Positions 32,155 through 44,796 of a stretch of DNA of 64,000 nt are shown piece by piece. The position numbers and the translations under genes are program-made. The notes under the pieces were generated by a model, which worked only from the letters and a program-made list of their open reading frames with translations, did not search any database and was not told the DNA's origin. The DNA is from Papilionanthe hookeriana x Papilionanthe teres (Eukaryota; Streptophyta; Magnoliopsida; Asparagales; Orchidaceae). Location: positions 5,162,001-5,226,000 of the forward strand of contig CM040425.1 in NCBI GenBank assembly GCA_022702705.1, written 5' to 3'. Within the stretch, counting starts at the first letter, position 1, and each line of letters opens with the position of its first letter.

Positions 32155-32234
32155 TGCGCTATTGCGCCACAGTTCTAATAACTCCTTTAAACCGCCAAAA
32201 AATTAGTTTTTTATTTTCTTCCTCTATATAAAAC
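32155..32234 (+). promoter_or_regulatory. Possible internal promoter before the coiled-coil ORF
   Basis: GCGCTATTGCGCC (32157-32169) is followed after 55 bases by TATATAAAAC (32225-32234), then by ACGGGACC-type sequence and ATG 32324 about 90 bases downstream. GCGCC motif plus TATA at this spacing resembles the LTR promoters at 8911-9311 and 37891-38167, so the module may be an LTR-derived internal promoter. Confidence 0.45.
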
Positions 32235-32323
32235 TGCCTAGGACGGGACCTAAAGCATCCTTAAGACATTTATAAGTATTTGAAGAGATTTGAGAGTGGA
32301 AATTCCATTACTAGTGAGAGATC

Positions 32324-32611
32324 ATGGAGAATAATGGCAATGGGAGATTGGAAGATAAAAAGTTGGTGCATAAGGATGCTCAAACCTACTTTAATGGATA
32401 TCTTGCATCAGATCAAGAGCGACTTATGGACAAACTTAAGAAGATTGAAGGTGAGATTTCTCTTTTGCATACAAAGTTTGAAAATTTGTTCCACCAGTAC
32501 GAGCATATGGATTGGCAGTTGAAACTGCAATTCAATAGTTTGGCTTGTTTCCAAGATAGTCAAGTGACTATGTATAGCACCAACAGTGGATCAACGATAA
32601 ATTTGCTATGA
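32324..32611 (+). CDS. Small coiled-coil ORF of Athila-type element 2
   Basis: Ninety-five codons. After a polar N-terminus (MENNGNGRLEDKKLVHKDAQ) the part LMDKLKKIEGEISLLHTKFE, then NLFHQYEHMDWQLKLQF, has hydrophobic residues in heptad spacing and probably forms a coiled coil. It is equivalent to 10727-10909 in N1 (KQLEKEVQNVMNVINNIFDL) in position and layout, though sequence identity is low. No known family is recognised. It is intact over its length, which is unusual for this element. Confidence 0.5.
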   Translation: MENNGNGRLEDKKLVHKDAQTYFNGYLASDQERLMDKLKKIEGEISLLHTKFENLFHQYEHMDWQLKLQFNSLACFQDSQVTMYSTNSGSTINLL

Positions 32612-33497
32612 AATTTCCTCATGCTCCTTTATACCATGCTTACAATCGAAATTGTTTGGTGAGTGGAATGGAGAATGTCACCACTGATCATGAGTGGTCC
32701 TAAAGGATGTTTTTATATGGATATTTCTATTTTAGTGTTATGTGATTCCATGTGGTGAGCCTATCACATTTGTATTTAGACTTAATGTTGTTTTAATTGT
32801 CTTTGTTGTATGAACATATGATGATGTCTATGTGATTGTGTCGTATGTATTGAAACTATAATTAATATAAGAAAACAAGTTTTGTTTTTTTTTTTTTTTG
32901 TGAAAAATTGGCCTTATGTGTTCATTTTGGAATTTGCAAATTTGAAATTTTGGATTGACGATGAACTCAATAACTATAAAAATGGTTGTTAAAACTTGAT
33001 GAATAGCCTTTCTACATCCTAGATTTTCTATTTTCTTTTGAAATATAAAATTTTTTTCAAAATCTGGATGTATAAATGGATCTATAGCGCCACTTTTGGG
33101 TGTTATAACGCTATTCATCAAGCTATGCAGGGCACTATAGCGCCACTGCCCGACATTATGGAATCAAACTAACCCATGCCTTTATTTTTTTTGCATTTTA
33201 CTCCCTTATGGCTTCATTTTGTGCTTGATTGGCTTGGAGTTTGACCTCCAAACTTTGGATTTAGTCATCTTTGAGTAAGATCTTCACCTTAACTTTGAAA
33301 AATTTTGATTTGACAATGGATTTCATCCACATTGTGGATTAGGCCAAAAATTTTAAAACTTGATGAAAATAGTGTGAAATCCATGGTTGAATGATTATTT
33401 TAGTTTATATTGTGTTTTTAGTAGCCTCTTGAAATTGAGTTTGTGATCTTTAGAATTTATCTTGAATTGTTTTTTTAGATTAATCAGGGCTCCTAGA
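32612..33497 (+). other. Non-coding spacer with GCGCC module
   Basis: Mostly AT-rich with a poly-T run (about 32885-32900). A TATAGCGCCAC unit occurs at 33083-33093 and CACTATAGCGCCAC at 33133-33146, about 350 bases before the transposon-protein ORF. The 14-mer CACTATAGCGCCAC recurs in this element's own LTR at 36057-36070. Confidence 0.5.
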
Positions 33498-34618
33498 ATG
33501 AAGAGAGGCAAAGAGAAAGCCAGTTTTGATTTTGATAAGTTCATCAGTGTAAGAGCACATGACAGGTACGCTGATCTGCAGTCAAAGAAATTGATTGCAG
33601 AACACAGTTTTTTACGTCCTGGCGATACAATTGAATATTTGATTGTGGAGTGACAGTGGGAAAACTTTTGTTATTTCACTGTCGTAACTGTAATTTTAGT
33701 TGTTCGGGAATTCTATGCTAATATGTCGGACGGATCTGATGATTTAGTTTATGTGTGAGGGTAATATATGGATATTAGTTATGTTCAAATTAATCACATC
33801 TATAATTCGCACAGTGTTCTAACCTACTTATTTTCTGAGTTCCATCCTACTTAAGATGAATTGGATGAGATTATGAGATTTTAACTGATGGAAATGATGT
33901 TTGGAAGATTAAAAATGGGCGAGGGGTAAACTTTTCTTTCTTAAAATTTAATGTTCATTCTCGTGCATGACACTATTTAATGTCTAATAGTTAATGCTTA
34001 CCAAACATTTCAGTTAGGTAACCCATGAAAGAGCCTCTTTAAACTACTATATTCAGATGAAGAAACTTATTGACATTGGCTCCCTTATTTATACAAACAT
34101 GCTTGTTTTCTCGAAAGGAGGAATTACAGGAGGTATAGGCTACCCTGCTCTTATTACAACATTGTGTGCAGAATCTGGTGCAAAATACGAGACTTGGGAA
34201 GAAATTTTGCCATCACATAAACCCATTGGAAAGACAAATTTGGAAAAATATGAGAGACATTTTGGGACTAGACATGCCATACATTTTGAGACTAGCTCCT
34301 GCTTCTACTTCTAGACCATCTACTTCTGATACTTTTTCTCTGGAGCTTATTATGGAACAAGTGACGAATCAACAAGGAGATATCATTGCCTTATAATATC
34401 AAGTTAAAGGCATTAAATCTCACTTGACTCATAGTGATGATTTTATTTTGAGGAAGGCTGAGTATGATTTTGACTATAATGAGGCTATGTTGAGATACAT
34501 GAGTGGAGATCATTTTGTGGAGTTTCTTATTCGCCCCATTTTTACACCGTATCAGCCTTCTGAGATGGATGAGGATATAGATTTGGAAGATGGTGATGAT
34601 GAAGATGTTGATGTGTAG
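33498..34618 (+). pseudogene. Athila-type 'putative plant transposon protein' ORF (element 2)
   Basis: It starts MKRGKEKASFDFDKFISVRA with AEHSFLRPGDTIEYLIVE, then a stop (33651-33653). Remnants continue as VVREFYANMSDGSDDLVYV (33690-33760), broken YFDTFKLI-type sequence, KKLIDIGSLIYTNMLVFSKG, IGYPALITTLCAESGAKYET (34057-34250), RPSTSDTFSLELIMEQVTNQ (34310-34375) and a C-terminus FDYNEAMLRYMSGDHFVEFL with an acidic tail DEDIDLEDGDDEDVDV. The block order matches N1. There are multiple stops and frameshifts. Its function in the family is unknown; it occupies the env-like position. Confidence 0.65.
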
Positions 34619-35338
34619 TGTGTTGTTTTCTTTCTTTCCTTTGATGTGTTAGGATATTTGAACTTCGTTTTGTTGGTAATTAGTTGTATTTATGTTGGAG
34701 TATGAATGTATTTTGTTGCTTTACTTAATTGTTTATGTTAAACTGTTAGTTATATTGTTTATCTTTTACTCCAATTTAAATACTAGAGTAGTATTTGTTT
34801 TATGTTTTTATTGTTATGCATGTTAATCTTATGTTTATTACTACTTAGTAATTGTCTTTATTACTTGTACCTGCAGTAATTTCCTAGTTTTAGATTTTAA
34901 CATTTTTTCTCTTGTTTCATGAACTTTCCTATTTTAAGTTAGTTTAGAAAATTTAAGTTTGGGGGAAGGGAGAAAAATTCTTTTTAAACTAAAATTTATT
35001 TGTCCTTAGGGAATTCTATCTTTCAAAATTATTTTTAACATAACCTGTGGTACGTAGAGTTAATTTTTAAAAACTATATTTTTGACTTTATGAAAGTTGT
35101 AGAAAACCTAGGTAATAGTTTTGACTAATTAAATCTAATTCTAGAATTAAGGTATTTATTATGATGGGTTTAAAGTTATGCTTTTGCTATTTAAAGTAAA
35201 GAAAACTGTATTTTTGGAAATATTAAGGATCATAGATTTATACTTGAAAAAAAAGAATTAAGGCTTTATGAAAAATCTTCAAAGCTAAGACACATTTGTA
35301 AAAGTAAAGGAATGTGAAATGTTTTTAACTTTAAGAGG
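34619..35338 (+). other. 3' non-coding region with first polypurine-tract-like sequence
   Basis: T/G-rich and without ORFs. ATTTAAGTTTGGGGGAAGGG at 34951-34970 is a good polypurine tract, but it lies about 910 bases before the one that abuts the LTR. N1 has the same duplicate at 13481-13500. Confidence 0.55.
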
Positions 35339-35520
35339 AGGATAGTGGAGTTCAAAATCATTAAAGGCTATCCAGATATACTAATCCTCACATAAAAAAA
35401 AAGAGATGAAAGGATTAAAAATGTTCCTAAAATAAAAAGAAAAAGAAAAGCAAAGGAAAAGAAAATATGTGAAGAGGAGCTTGAGGAGATGCCTAATAAA
35501 AAATTGGCTCTACTTGAATC
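35339..35520 (+). other. Conserved non-coding block around a homopurine tract (element 2)
   Basis: AAAATCATTAAAGGCTATCC and GAGATGCCTAATAAAAAATT flank an A/G-rich run (35393-35466). Both flanks are almost identical to those at 13851-14060. Confidence 0.6.
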
Positions 35521-35860
35521 ATCTTAAAGGAAAGAAACTTAACTTACATTTCCAACTTTAACTTAGAAGTACTATCACCTTTCCTAATAAAGTTCTCATG
35601 AAATTCTTTTTCTAGTAATTCTTCAAAGTATCTTAAGTATGACAAATTGCAAGTACTTTTGAAAAAAATATAAGTCAAAACTTTTGAACTTGACTGCTAA
35701 ATTTTCTTGTATTTTAGTTTTTAACCTGAGTTGTTAAAATATTTTCTGAAAGTTTCACTATAGCATTTATATAGCAAAAATTATAGAAATCTTTAAGTTC
35801 AATTTACTACCACAAGTTATAAATTTTTATATAGTAAAAGGAGTTACTTGAGTAAAAGTA

Positions 35861-35878
35861 ACGTTTAAGTTTGGGGAA
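35861..35878 (+). other. Polypurine tract before the 3' LTR of element 2
   Basis: ACGTTTAAGTTTGGGGAA directly precedes the LTR start TCATTCCACCTAAAAATAAC, where a TG to TC change is likely. Confidence 0.6.
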
Positions 35879-37371
35879 TCATTCCACCTAAAAATAACCT
35901 GCTTCTAGTGCATATTTTATAAGCCTTTTATGTACATTATTGATGATATTACACTTTAATGGAAGGTATTTTGCATGTTTTTTGTTTTAGGTACTTGGAA
36001 TGGACATTTAGAGAAAATGTGGGAAAAATGGAGCAAGATTGGGTAAATATTGGTGGCACTATAGCGCCACCCCTGGCGCTAATAGCGCTAGTCTCCAGCT
36101 AGATGGGTGCTATAGCACTAGAAACTACCTTTCTAGAAGATCCATTAAATTTGGCCGAATTTTGGAGGAGTGTTTGAAGCAACCCTTTGTTATTTTCTGT
36201 TTTCTATTAAATGAGAAGGATTTGGCTAAATTTAGAGAACTTATGGAGCATCAAAACTTCAATTGGGCTGCAATAGAAATTAGGATTTTCTTTTTTTTTG
36301 TTCAAGTGTGAGTGTGAGTGTATGTTAGTGTGTAAAAATATAGAGATTTCTTAAAGGAAAATCCAGAAGTTTACTTGGGGAGAAGACATATGGTACTTTG
36401 TATTTGTGTTTATGTTTTTGTTGTAAGAATTTGATTTCAATGCAAATGTTTTGTTTTTGTTTAATCTCCACAAATTTTGAGTAGTCCCATTTCTTTCTCC
36501 TTGCATATGAGAATGATTTAAAGACTTCTTTTTAATATTAAAATTGTGATGGTAATTTTACCGAGTATTCATTTACCTTAAAAACTGGCCACTTGTGAGG
36601 TTAACATCCATTGAGAAATTTAATGACCAGGGAGGGCTATGATTTCACCCAACTAGTGGATACCACATTTCATTCTTGGCAAAGACATTGTATCACCAAG
36701 GGGGAGTGCAAATAAACAGAAAGATAAGTTTTGATGGGTGTAGAATTGGTTAGTTCTAGAGTGACAGGCTAGATTCTTATCAATTTGGCTTAAGCTTTAG
36801 TACCATAAAGCTGGGATTCTGTCAATATATTGGCTTAGGCTAGGGGCATCTAGAGGTGAGAGGCTAGATTATCCTGATGTGGAATCAAGATGTTAAAGAA
36901 TTGGCCTTAAGTTAGCCAATGTTCTTTGCTAGCACCTGAAGGGGGTAAAGAATAAGGTATGCTTCTATTTGTCACAATACATCAAGTTTTTAAATCACTT
37001 GAATTCTACATAGGTTAAAATCCTTATGCAAGGAGAAAGGTTTCCCATATTTCCAAACTTGTTATTATATTTTATTAAGCTGTTTGTTGCTTTCTTTTTA
37101 ACTCTTTAGTAGTATTTTTTAGTAAGCATATCATTATAGACCTCTTATCTATTTAATTTGCAATCTAAATAGAAATTCTATAAGTTGATTTTAAGAGTTA
37201 CTACTTTCTTTGCGAGATCGATACTGTGGTTTTAAGGAAAATCATGTATTACTTGAAACGATACGTGTACTTGTGCAATGCCCCTAGTGTGAAATTTTAT
37301 TTTATAATTCATAAATCATTACATTTGTTAACACTAGCCAGTAGATATAATTTGAGACATATTTTCCGGCA
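35879..37371 (+). repeat. Athila-type 3' LTR of element 2 (1.49 kb)
   Basis: It follows the polypurine tract, carries the ATTACACTTTAATGGAAGGT element (35949-35968), a GCGCC module (36051-36120), a GAGTGACAGGCTAGATTCTT block near 36758, and the ACTTGAAACGATACGTGTAC segment (37251-37270), and ends TTTTCCGGCA. The order is the same as in 8718-10560. Confidence 0.75.
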
Positions 37372-37708
37372 AAAATTTTGGAGATTAAAAATATACTTAA
37401 TTGCGGGTCGGGTCACTACCTTCGTGGCATGCCCACTCTTTTGGATCGCTGCCTCCACGACATACTCATCTGTTGGGCCACTGCCTTCATAGGACGCCCT
37501 CACAGAACGCCCACCCATCTTGAGTCACTGCCTCCATGGAACACTCACCCTCACCACTCTTCATGGATCCTTGCATGCACGTTTCATAACTTGCATGTTT
37601 GCATGTGTGCTTGGTGAGTGCCTCTCAGATAAGGTGTGAATCCTTTTTGTAAGTATCTTTTTACTTAATGCAAACTCATTTGTTACCCGGTGACTATTGG
37701 TCGTACGG
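37372..37708 (+). repeat. Spacer with short imperfect tandem units
   Basis: It contains four units of the type CACTGCCTCCATGGA/CGCTGCCTCCACGAC (about 37415-37540), spaced 30-45 bases, then CATGCACG/TTGCATG wording near 37570-37610. No coding potential or transposon homology is recognised. Confidence 0.4.
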
Positions 37709-38396
37709 TGATACACCTAAAATATATAGGGTTTTTATACACATTTTATACCAATTTTTGAAGATATTGCACTTTAATGGAAGGTATTTTGTGTGTTTTT
37801 ATTGCAGGTATGATTAAATGGGTGAATATGATGAAAGGAATGAAAAAGTATAAATATTGGAGCAAAATTGATAAAAATTGAAGTTATCTGTGGCAGCTAA
37901 GCGCCGGAACCCGCGCTTACGCTCTAAGGCCCTGAAGCTATGCGCCATAGTTGGAGCTTACAAGTCAGATGAACCGCAGCTAAGCGCCGGTACCCCGCGC
38001 TTACGTGCGACAGTTATAAAAGAGGAGTTATTTTAATTTAGGCGCCATTTTAAAGAGGTTTTTGAAGCACCTCTCAGTGAGAACATGGATGAATCTCTTG
38101 GAAGATACGTTGAATCTGGACAAAATTTGAAGAGATACAATTACACCTTTTGGAAAAGTATAAAAAGAGGACTTGAAAATCAGAAAAAGTGTTGTTGTTG
38201 GAAGGTGAGATTAGTGTTTAAGAGTGAGATTTATGTTAGAGAGTTATTTTAGAACACACCTCTCTACTTCACCATCTTTACTTTATTTTATATAGTTTGT
38301 ATTAGGAGTAGAATTGAGATTTGGAGTCTACTGAGTTAGGCACCAACCTTGTTGGTGCATTTTTTTTTTACGTTACGGGAGTTGCTCAATGGAAGT
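37709..38396 (+). repeat. Fragment of a third Athila-type LTR
   Basis: It starts TGATACACCTAAAATATATA, with ATTGCACTTTAATGGAAGGT (37766), a GCGCC cluster (37891-38010) written as AAGCGCCGG/CGCGCTTACG, and TATAAAAAG (38159-38167). It is cut near 38380-38396 by Tat LTR B. Confidence 0.65.
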
Positions 38397-41300
38397 TGTC
38401 GGCACGAACCAATTTTACAAGCCGACAAGTTCCCCTATTTAATATAAAGGAATTAAGCAGGGTTTATATTACCTGGGTTCTTAAAGTTCCCTATAAGGGC
38501 AAGTCCCTATAGTTACTTACATCTTAAATGACGGGAATCATTTAAGAAAACTCTCGATAATGGTCAGTGGTTTTGCTTTCAAGAATTTCAAAGTTTAAGG
38601 TTTTCAAAGGATTGAGTTTTGGAAATTTCAATAGAGATTAGCTCAAATTCGGAACAGTTTATTTCAAGAATCCAAAGGAAGAGAAGTAAGAGAAGCTGGG
38701 GATCCAAGAGGAATCTTGGCAACTTCCCAAACTATCCTATTGTTTGGCTTCAAATTTAGGAAAATTATTTAATGTTGCAATCATGCCAATTTTAATTAAT
38801 TAGGACTTATATTAGTATGACATAATCATACAAATAGCCTCGAAGATGTGAGGGTTTATGTCGTACCGAACGACTACCTCGGAGTCCTAAGACCGGTTAG
38901 GGCTTAATTTGCATAACATGATTATGCAAATGCCTAACGAGAAGTTGAGGATTTATGTCGTACCAGGCAAACTACCTCGAAATCTTATGGCTTGGTTATT
39001 TAAGTCTAAGAAAGTTTTGTTGAAGTAGACACAAGTTTTGATGACGAAGATGGCCGTGCTGCCCATTATGCTCCGAGCTCCTTGTTGTTGCAGAGGTTTA
39101 GTTTTAGAAGATGAAAATCAAGAGATGAGAGAAGTGTTATGGTTCAGAAATCTTAAAGTCCAAATGTCTTTTAGTGTTTTAATTAAAACAAATCTTAAAG
39201 TTGTTTAAACAGAACCGATTAAGATCCCACGGTTCGTCATCCCAAAGACCGTTATTTTCATCGAATTCACTTAGTCCGGATGAATTTGCTAAACTCAACT
39301 GAATGCGTTCCACACTTTCATTTAGACCGTGAGAAATCCCGTTAGCAACACGTGGGTTACATCATCCGAGGTATTCCCGATCATTCAACGAGACTTTTTA
39401 ATTTAGTTAAAGTTATTGTTGTTTTGTTTGTGATTAAATTTTGAGTTGTTTTATATTTTAAACTGTTGTGGCGGTGAATTTTATCTTGTAGTGACTTTTA
39501 ATTTAGTTTTGGTTTCGATTTTGAGGCTATTTTAAAGGTTTTGGTTTTCATGCAACAATCTTGTTTAACATGCAATAAAAGTAAAGCGCAGTGCAATAAA
39601 GTAAATTATAATAACATAAAAAGAGTACCTGGAGAGTCTTCCCGTCATTCCAAGCTACACTTTAAAACACATGTTAAGGCATTTAAACTTTTCAACAAGT
39701 GCCTAGGTAAAGACTAAAGGAGTGATTTTGGTTGTCTACCAGAATCCTAATCCTATAGCTAGTCATTTCCTATGACGTCTGGGTTCTTGATTTTGGTTAA
39801 GGATGATTTTCTTCATCAAAGAACAATTAAGTTCAATTGTTCTTTAAAACATCTCACCGTATTGAGGAAGTGTTTAGAACGAATTTTAAACATCTTTTCA
39901 ATACTTCTGAGATTATTTCGAGTCCAAATGAACTTCATTGTACTGGTGAATTGATCATCCAAGGGTTTAGTTAAGTTTTGTTCCTTTGCTCAATGAACTA
40001 GGATATTTGATTATTCTATGAGTGAGGTGACATTTCACTTAACGCTTCATTTAATAGTTATAATAATTTAAAGATTTCAGAGGCAAGTTAATTTGTTAAA
40101 GATTTTTAATGATTTTTATTTAAAGTTGATGATTTATCTTAATGTGATTTAATTATGAAATTTTAATCAATGATTTTAAGTTTAGAATGGTGATCGATTC
40201 ATTTAAGTTAAACCTTTTATAAATGATATCAATTAATTTAATTTTTACATCATGTTTTAAGGTAAGTTATCTTAAAATTATTTAAAATTTACAAATTTGA
40301 TTTAAGTTTATTTTGAAATGATTCTTAATTAGTTCCAAATATTTTAATTTACTTTTTTAATTATTTAACATTTTAGGTTTTAATCGATTGTTAGATTATT
40401 TAATGATGTGGGTTTTAGTCAAATTAAGAATTATTTATTTTTAATCATTTAATTATAAATTCTACTTATCCTCTTAAGTTTAAGATTTAAATATTATTAA
40501 GTGATTTATTTAGGGATTTTTAAATTAAAGAATTAATATCTTCTTAAGTTATATCCCCATTTTAATAATCCAATTTTAATTAATCTTCCAAAATTTAAAT
40601 CACTCAATTAATTAAAATTTCATTTTTGGGTTTATTAAAGTGATCAATGGGTTTCTACCCTTCAAGTTCCCAAGGTTTCAATCATCTAAGAGATGATTAA
40701 AATCAGATATTTTAACCCCATGTTGATTAAACCTAAAGTTTTAATTAGGGGTTAAAATCTTTTAATTACCTTTATGCCCCTTTAAGCTTATTTATTTTAT
40801 AACTCATTAAATTAAGCTTAAATAAACTTAAAATTTTTATGCCACTCCACTCACATGTCAATTAAGATATTAGAGGGGAAAATGTGATTTTCTGAATTTA
40901 ATTTATTTATATAATTATTTTTTAATGTAAAATAAGGATTTTCAAAGAAAATTCATCAACATGACCAAGGTAAAGTTTCTGTTCTTAAGAAAATTATGAG
41001 ACATTCGTAATGACCAGAGGACCACTTGGACCAATTTTGGTGATTTTTTGAATTATATTTTATTTATTAGAACTATTTTAAGTTTTGGAGTGTTAATTAA
41101 TTATAAAAAAAATAAAAGTTGAAAAATGGATTTTATATTTTTCAAAAATCCTTCTGATCTCAAGAAAGTCAGAGAAATAAATTTTATATTTTTATGATTT
41201 TTCTTTGATTTATTAGAATTAATTTAGTGAAAAAGTTGGAAAATTCATTTTTAATTCAAAAATTGTTTTAAGCATTTAAAATTCAATATCTTTACTTTGA

Positions 41301-44300
41301 GACTTGGGAAAAATATTTGGTTTGTTCCTAAGTGATTAGGGGACCAAATATGACATTTTTATGATTTTTATAATTTTTAAGATTTTTATTATTTTTTAAT
41401 TATTAAAAATATTAAAATATGCTCAAAAATGAAAATTTTTAGAAAATTCCAATTTTATTTTTCTTAGACTCCTCTGATATCAGAGAAGTCTCAAAATCAA
41501 TTTGGTGAATTTTTGAAATATATTTTTGGAGTTATGAATTTTTAAAGTTTAATTTTGATTACGTGGCTTAATTAATCTATTTATTGGGGTTAAACATTTC
41601 CAATTGACATCAAATTTTTATGTGAGGTTCCCCTAATCCTAGAGATCAGTGGAGAATTGATTTCAAGTTACTTTAATGTGTGATTAACTCTAATTCCTTA
41701 AAGTTCAATTTTGAGTGATTAGGTCAATTAGGATTATTTTTAACGAATTAACTCAAACTATAATTATCCTAAGGTCCTCTGGTCCTAAGGAACTTAACCA
41801 TATTTTTCTAGAATTTTCTGAACAACATGCTAATTTTTGGAATTAAAATGTCAAAAACAGTGACATAAACTTGAAAAATACATAACTTACCACAGGGATG
41901 GCCTCTAACCTTGAAAAATTCAGAGAATGTTCCCAAGATCAGAGGCTTCAAAATTCCTATGGTCTCATGCCATGGCGAAATGTATACATGCATGGAGAAT
42001 TAAAATGCTCAAAACAGTATTAAATTAATTAAAAATAAAATACTCAACATAATAGATCAATTCTTTTTCCATATTATTCTCCTCTGTTCACTGAGCAAGA
42101 GGTTATTTTTCTTTTATTTTTATGATTTTTCTATGCAAAGATATCAATTTTTGAAGTTTCAGGTATTTAAATAAATAAGAAAAATCTGATTTTCCTACTT
42201 AAACCAGTCAGCGCCGCATCAACCTCGGTGGCTCCGGAGCTCTACGTGTCGTGCTCCCATTCGACGCCGCCACCTGAGTCAGCTGCCATGCGTCCCGCGG
42301 TCCCGCTCCGTCTTCTGGTCTGACTTGATCTCTGTCATTCAATCGATACACAATCGATCGGACAGCTCCTGGTCATCGTCTACGACTGGTGCGTCCCGTG
42401 AGCCGTCGACCTTCTAACCCTAATATCTCCCTCGATTCTTAATGGATTTTTGAGTTCTTATGCTCTATGGATTGGTCTTGAGAAGACGAACACATCCATA
42501 CGGTAAAAAAACATTGAAATTGACTTAAATAAAATGAAGAATTGCTGGAAGCTCGGGAGGAAGAAGGCGGAAATACCTTGGCTCTGAGAAGTGAAGCTTC
42601 TATCAGAGAGGCTTGACACATTCGTTGGAGTCTAAGGAGGCTAGGGATGAAGCCTGGAGTTGTGGTGAAATGTCTAGGCTTGACTTCCACCAAGCCCGAT
42701 CACAAAGCTTGGAGGCTGGAACAACTGGGTGGTCTGGAGAGGGGGCTTTCACTGGGGAACTCCTTCTCTACCTCTGGTGAAGGTGTGGGAAGAGTTAATT
42801 TGGATTTGGTGAAGTTTCAGAGAGTGTCCTGTTTCTGGCCTAATTTTTAGCTAAGAAATTGAGCTCAGCTGGGGGGATTCAAGGCAGGAGAACAGTGGGG
42901 TTCTTCTTCTCTAGGCTGGGGGAAGCTCTGGGAGTGATTTGGTGAGGTTAGTTTGAGAAAAATTTCAACACCTTTCTCATGGCCGAGAAGAGGTGTTTAA
43001 ATGGCCAGAGCCACTGGCTGAGCTAGGGCTCAATTGTTGGGTGGATTCCACTGCTCAGGTGGAGGGCAGAGGAGCTCCAAGGTTTGATTTGGCTGAGGTG
43101 GCCAATTGGGTGAGTTTGAGTTTGTTTCACTTGGTGGTGGCTCTCGGTTTTGACTCCCTCCGGCGGCTAGGCCGGCCGGCAAGGACAAGGAGTCGGCCAT
43201 GGGTCGGAGTCGACAAGGAGTAGGGTTTAATGGTGATAAACCAGGCAAGGGGGGATTTGGGGTGAGGCAAAAGATGATTTGTCCATTTAAGGGAAGAGAT
43301 CCCTTAAAATGGGGAACCCTTGGTCCATGGCTCACTTAGCTTAGGCTAGGTGGATCTAGGGTGGTTCCTAGGGCTCACTTAGTGGCTGTGGATAGGTTGG
43401 TTTAGCCATATTTGGTTCAATTTGGTTTGGTTTGGTCATGGGTTCAAATTGACTCATTTGGGTTTGGGTTGGGCTAACTTGAGTTAGGTCTTGATTTGGA
43501 GTCCAAATGTCTTGAGAAATTTTGAAGAGGTGATTGCCATGAAGAAGTTTCATAAAGACATGGGGAGGTTTTGAGTTCAATTGGAAGGTCAATTTGGTGG
43601 ATTTTGGTATTTTGGTTAATTTGGGGAGGGTTGAATCAACTTGGGTCCAAGTTGGGTTAAGGTGGGGTTTAGACCCAATTGAAAGTTTCAAATGGTTTAG
43701 GGGAATGTATTGAAGAGTTCCCAACATCAATTGGGAAGAAATTTTAGGGTTTGGCTAATCAATTTGGTAGGTTTAGGGCATGGGTTCACTTTAGGCTAAA
43801 ATGGGGGTATTGGATTTCAAATGGGATTGAACTCAAAAATGAATCAATTTGGACTTGGATTTGGTTTAAATTGATAGTAATGATGTTGGATCAAAGTTTA
43901 GAATTGAAATTGGGCAAAATTGAGGTCAAATGGGTTGGTTTGGTGTGACATTGGGTCCATTTAGGTTAAAAATGGGTCAATTTGGGGATTTTAATAAAAG
44001 TGGGTTATTTTGGCAAAAGTGGGCTATGGTGTAGTTGAACAAAATGAAATTGGGAATATTTGGGATTTTTTGGAATTTTCTGGGACTTTTTGGAATTTTA
44101 TGAATTTTGTGCCAAAAGGGTATTTTGGGGTATCAAGAGGTTATTTGGAGGGTATTGAGGTATTTTGGTAAATTTAAAAGGTGGGTGTTGTTTCAAAAAT
44201 GATTTTTAGGATTTTTTTGGGAATTTTGGGTAATTTTTGGGGAATTTTAGAAAATTTGGGGTAATTAGGTAATTTTAGGTAGGTCTGAGGGACCCAATGT

Positions 44301-44796
44301 CACAACTAGGCATTTGGCAAAAGTTGAATTTTGATTATGATGAAATTAAAGTGAGCCATGGACCAAGAAATGTCCACCCTGAACATCTCATGGGTTGTTT
44401 CTAACCCTCTTAGCCAAAGAGCTAGGGTTTTGAACTTAGCCATATGAGTGCTCAAATGAACCAGGGGGAGAAATGGGTAAGGATGGTGTGTGTGAGAGTG
44501 CAGTGTGTGTAAGCCAGACCTCACCAGAATCAGGCCACCCAAGGTAGTCCTAAGGCTTGTATAACCTTATAGGAGCTCACTATTGGTTCTCCATATGGTG
44601 GTCTTAACCTTCTAAGGTGATTTAGAGGTTTGCAATCATCCAAGTGGGATCCCAAGAGGAGTCAAGAAGTAGCTGAATTGCTAAAGGGTGGGTCCCAATT
44701 CTAGTCCTCTAGGATAGTCAAGGAGAAAACCTTACTGGCTAGATCCTACAGATGTACTTAAGGAGAGAAAAGACCTCACCAAAATGAGAGTCAACA
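38397..44796 (-). repeat. T3 3' LTR (copy B, 6.4 kb)
   Basis: In sense (minus) direction it starts TGTTGACTCTCATTTTGGTG at 44796 and ends GTGCCGACA at 38397. It is collinear with LTRs A and C, but lacks about 300 bases just before the 3' end (junction at GCA, where TGTCGGCA meets GCACGAACC on the plus strand) and has no long AATTT microsatellite. TATA-like sequence lies at 43003-42994 and the donor AAG|GTATT at 42576-42575. Frames inside are not conserved between the LTR copies. It sits directly after a polypurine tract, downstream of the T3 3' UTR. Confidence 0.75.

Larger units (their letters stand above)
31319..37371 (+). mobile_element. Athila-type retrotransposon, 5'-truncated (element 2)
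   Basis: The order is integrase C-terminus (31360-31940), promoter-like module, coiled-coil ORF (32324-32611), GCGCC module, transposon-protein ORF (33498-34618), conserved non-coding block, polypurine tract (35861-35878) and 3' LTR (35879-37371). Everything upstream of the integrase C-terminus is missing, and the break abuts the truncated gag of T2. Stops in the ORFs indicate a dead copy. It supplies the reference order for the gag-pol-less region N1. Confidence 0.75.

Noticed and set aside
43030..43730. Frames of 76-120 codons in LTR B
   Set aside because: Compositional frames in a G-skewed LTR region, without homology between copies.
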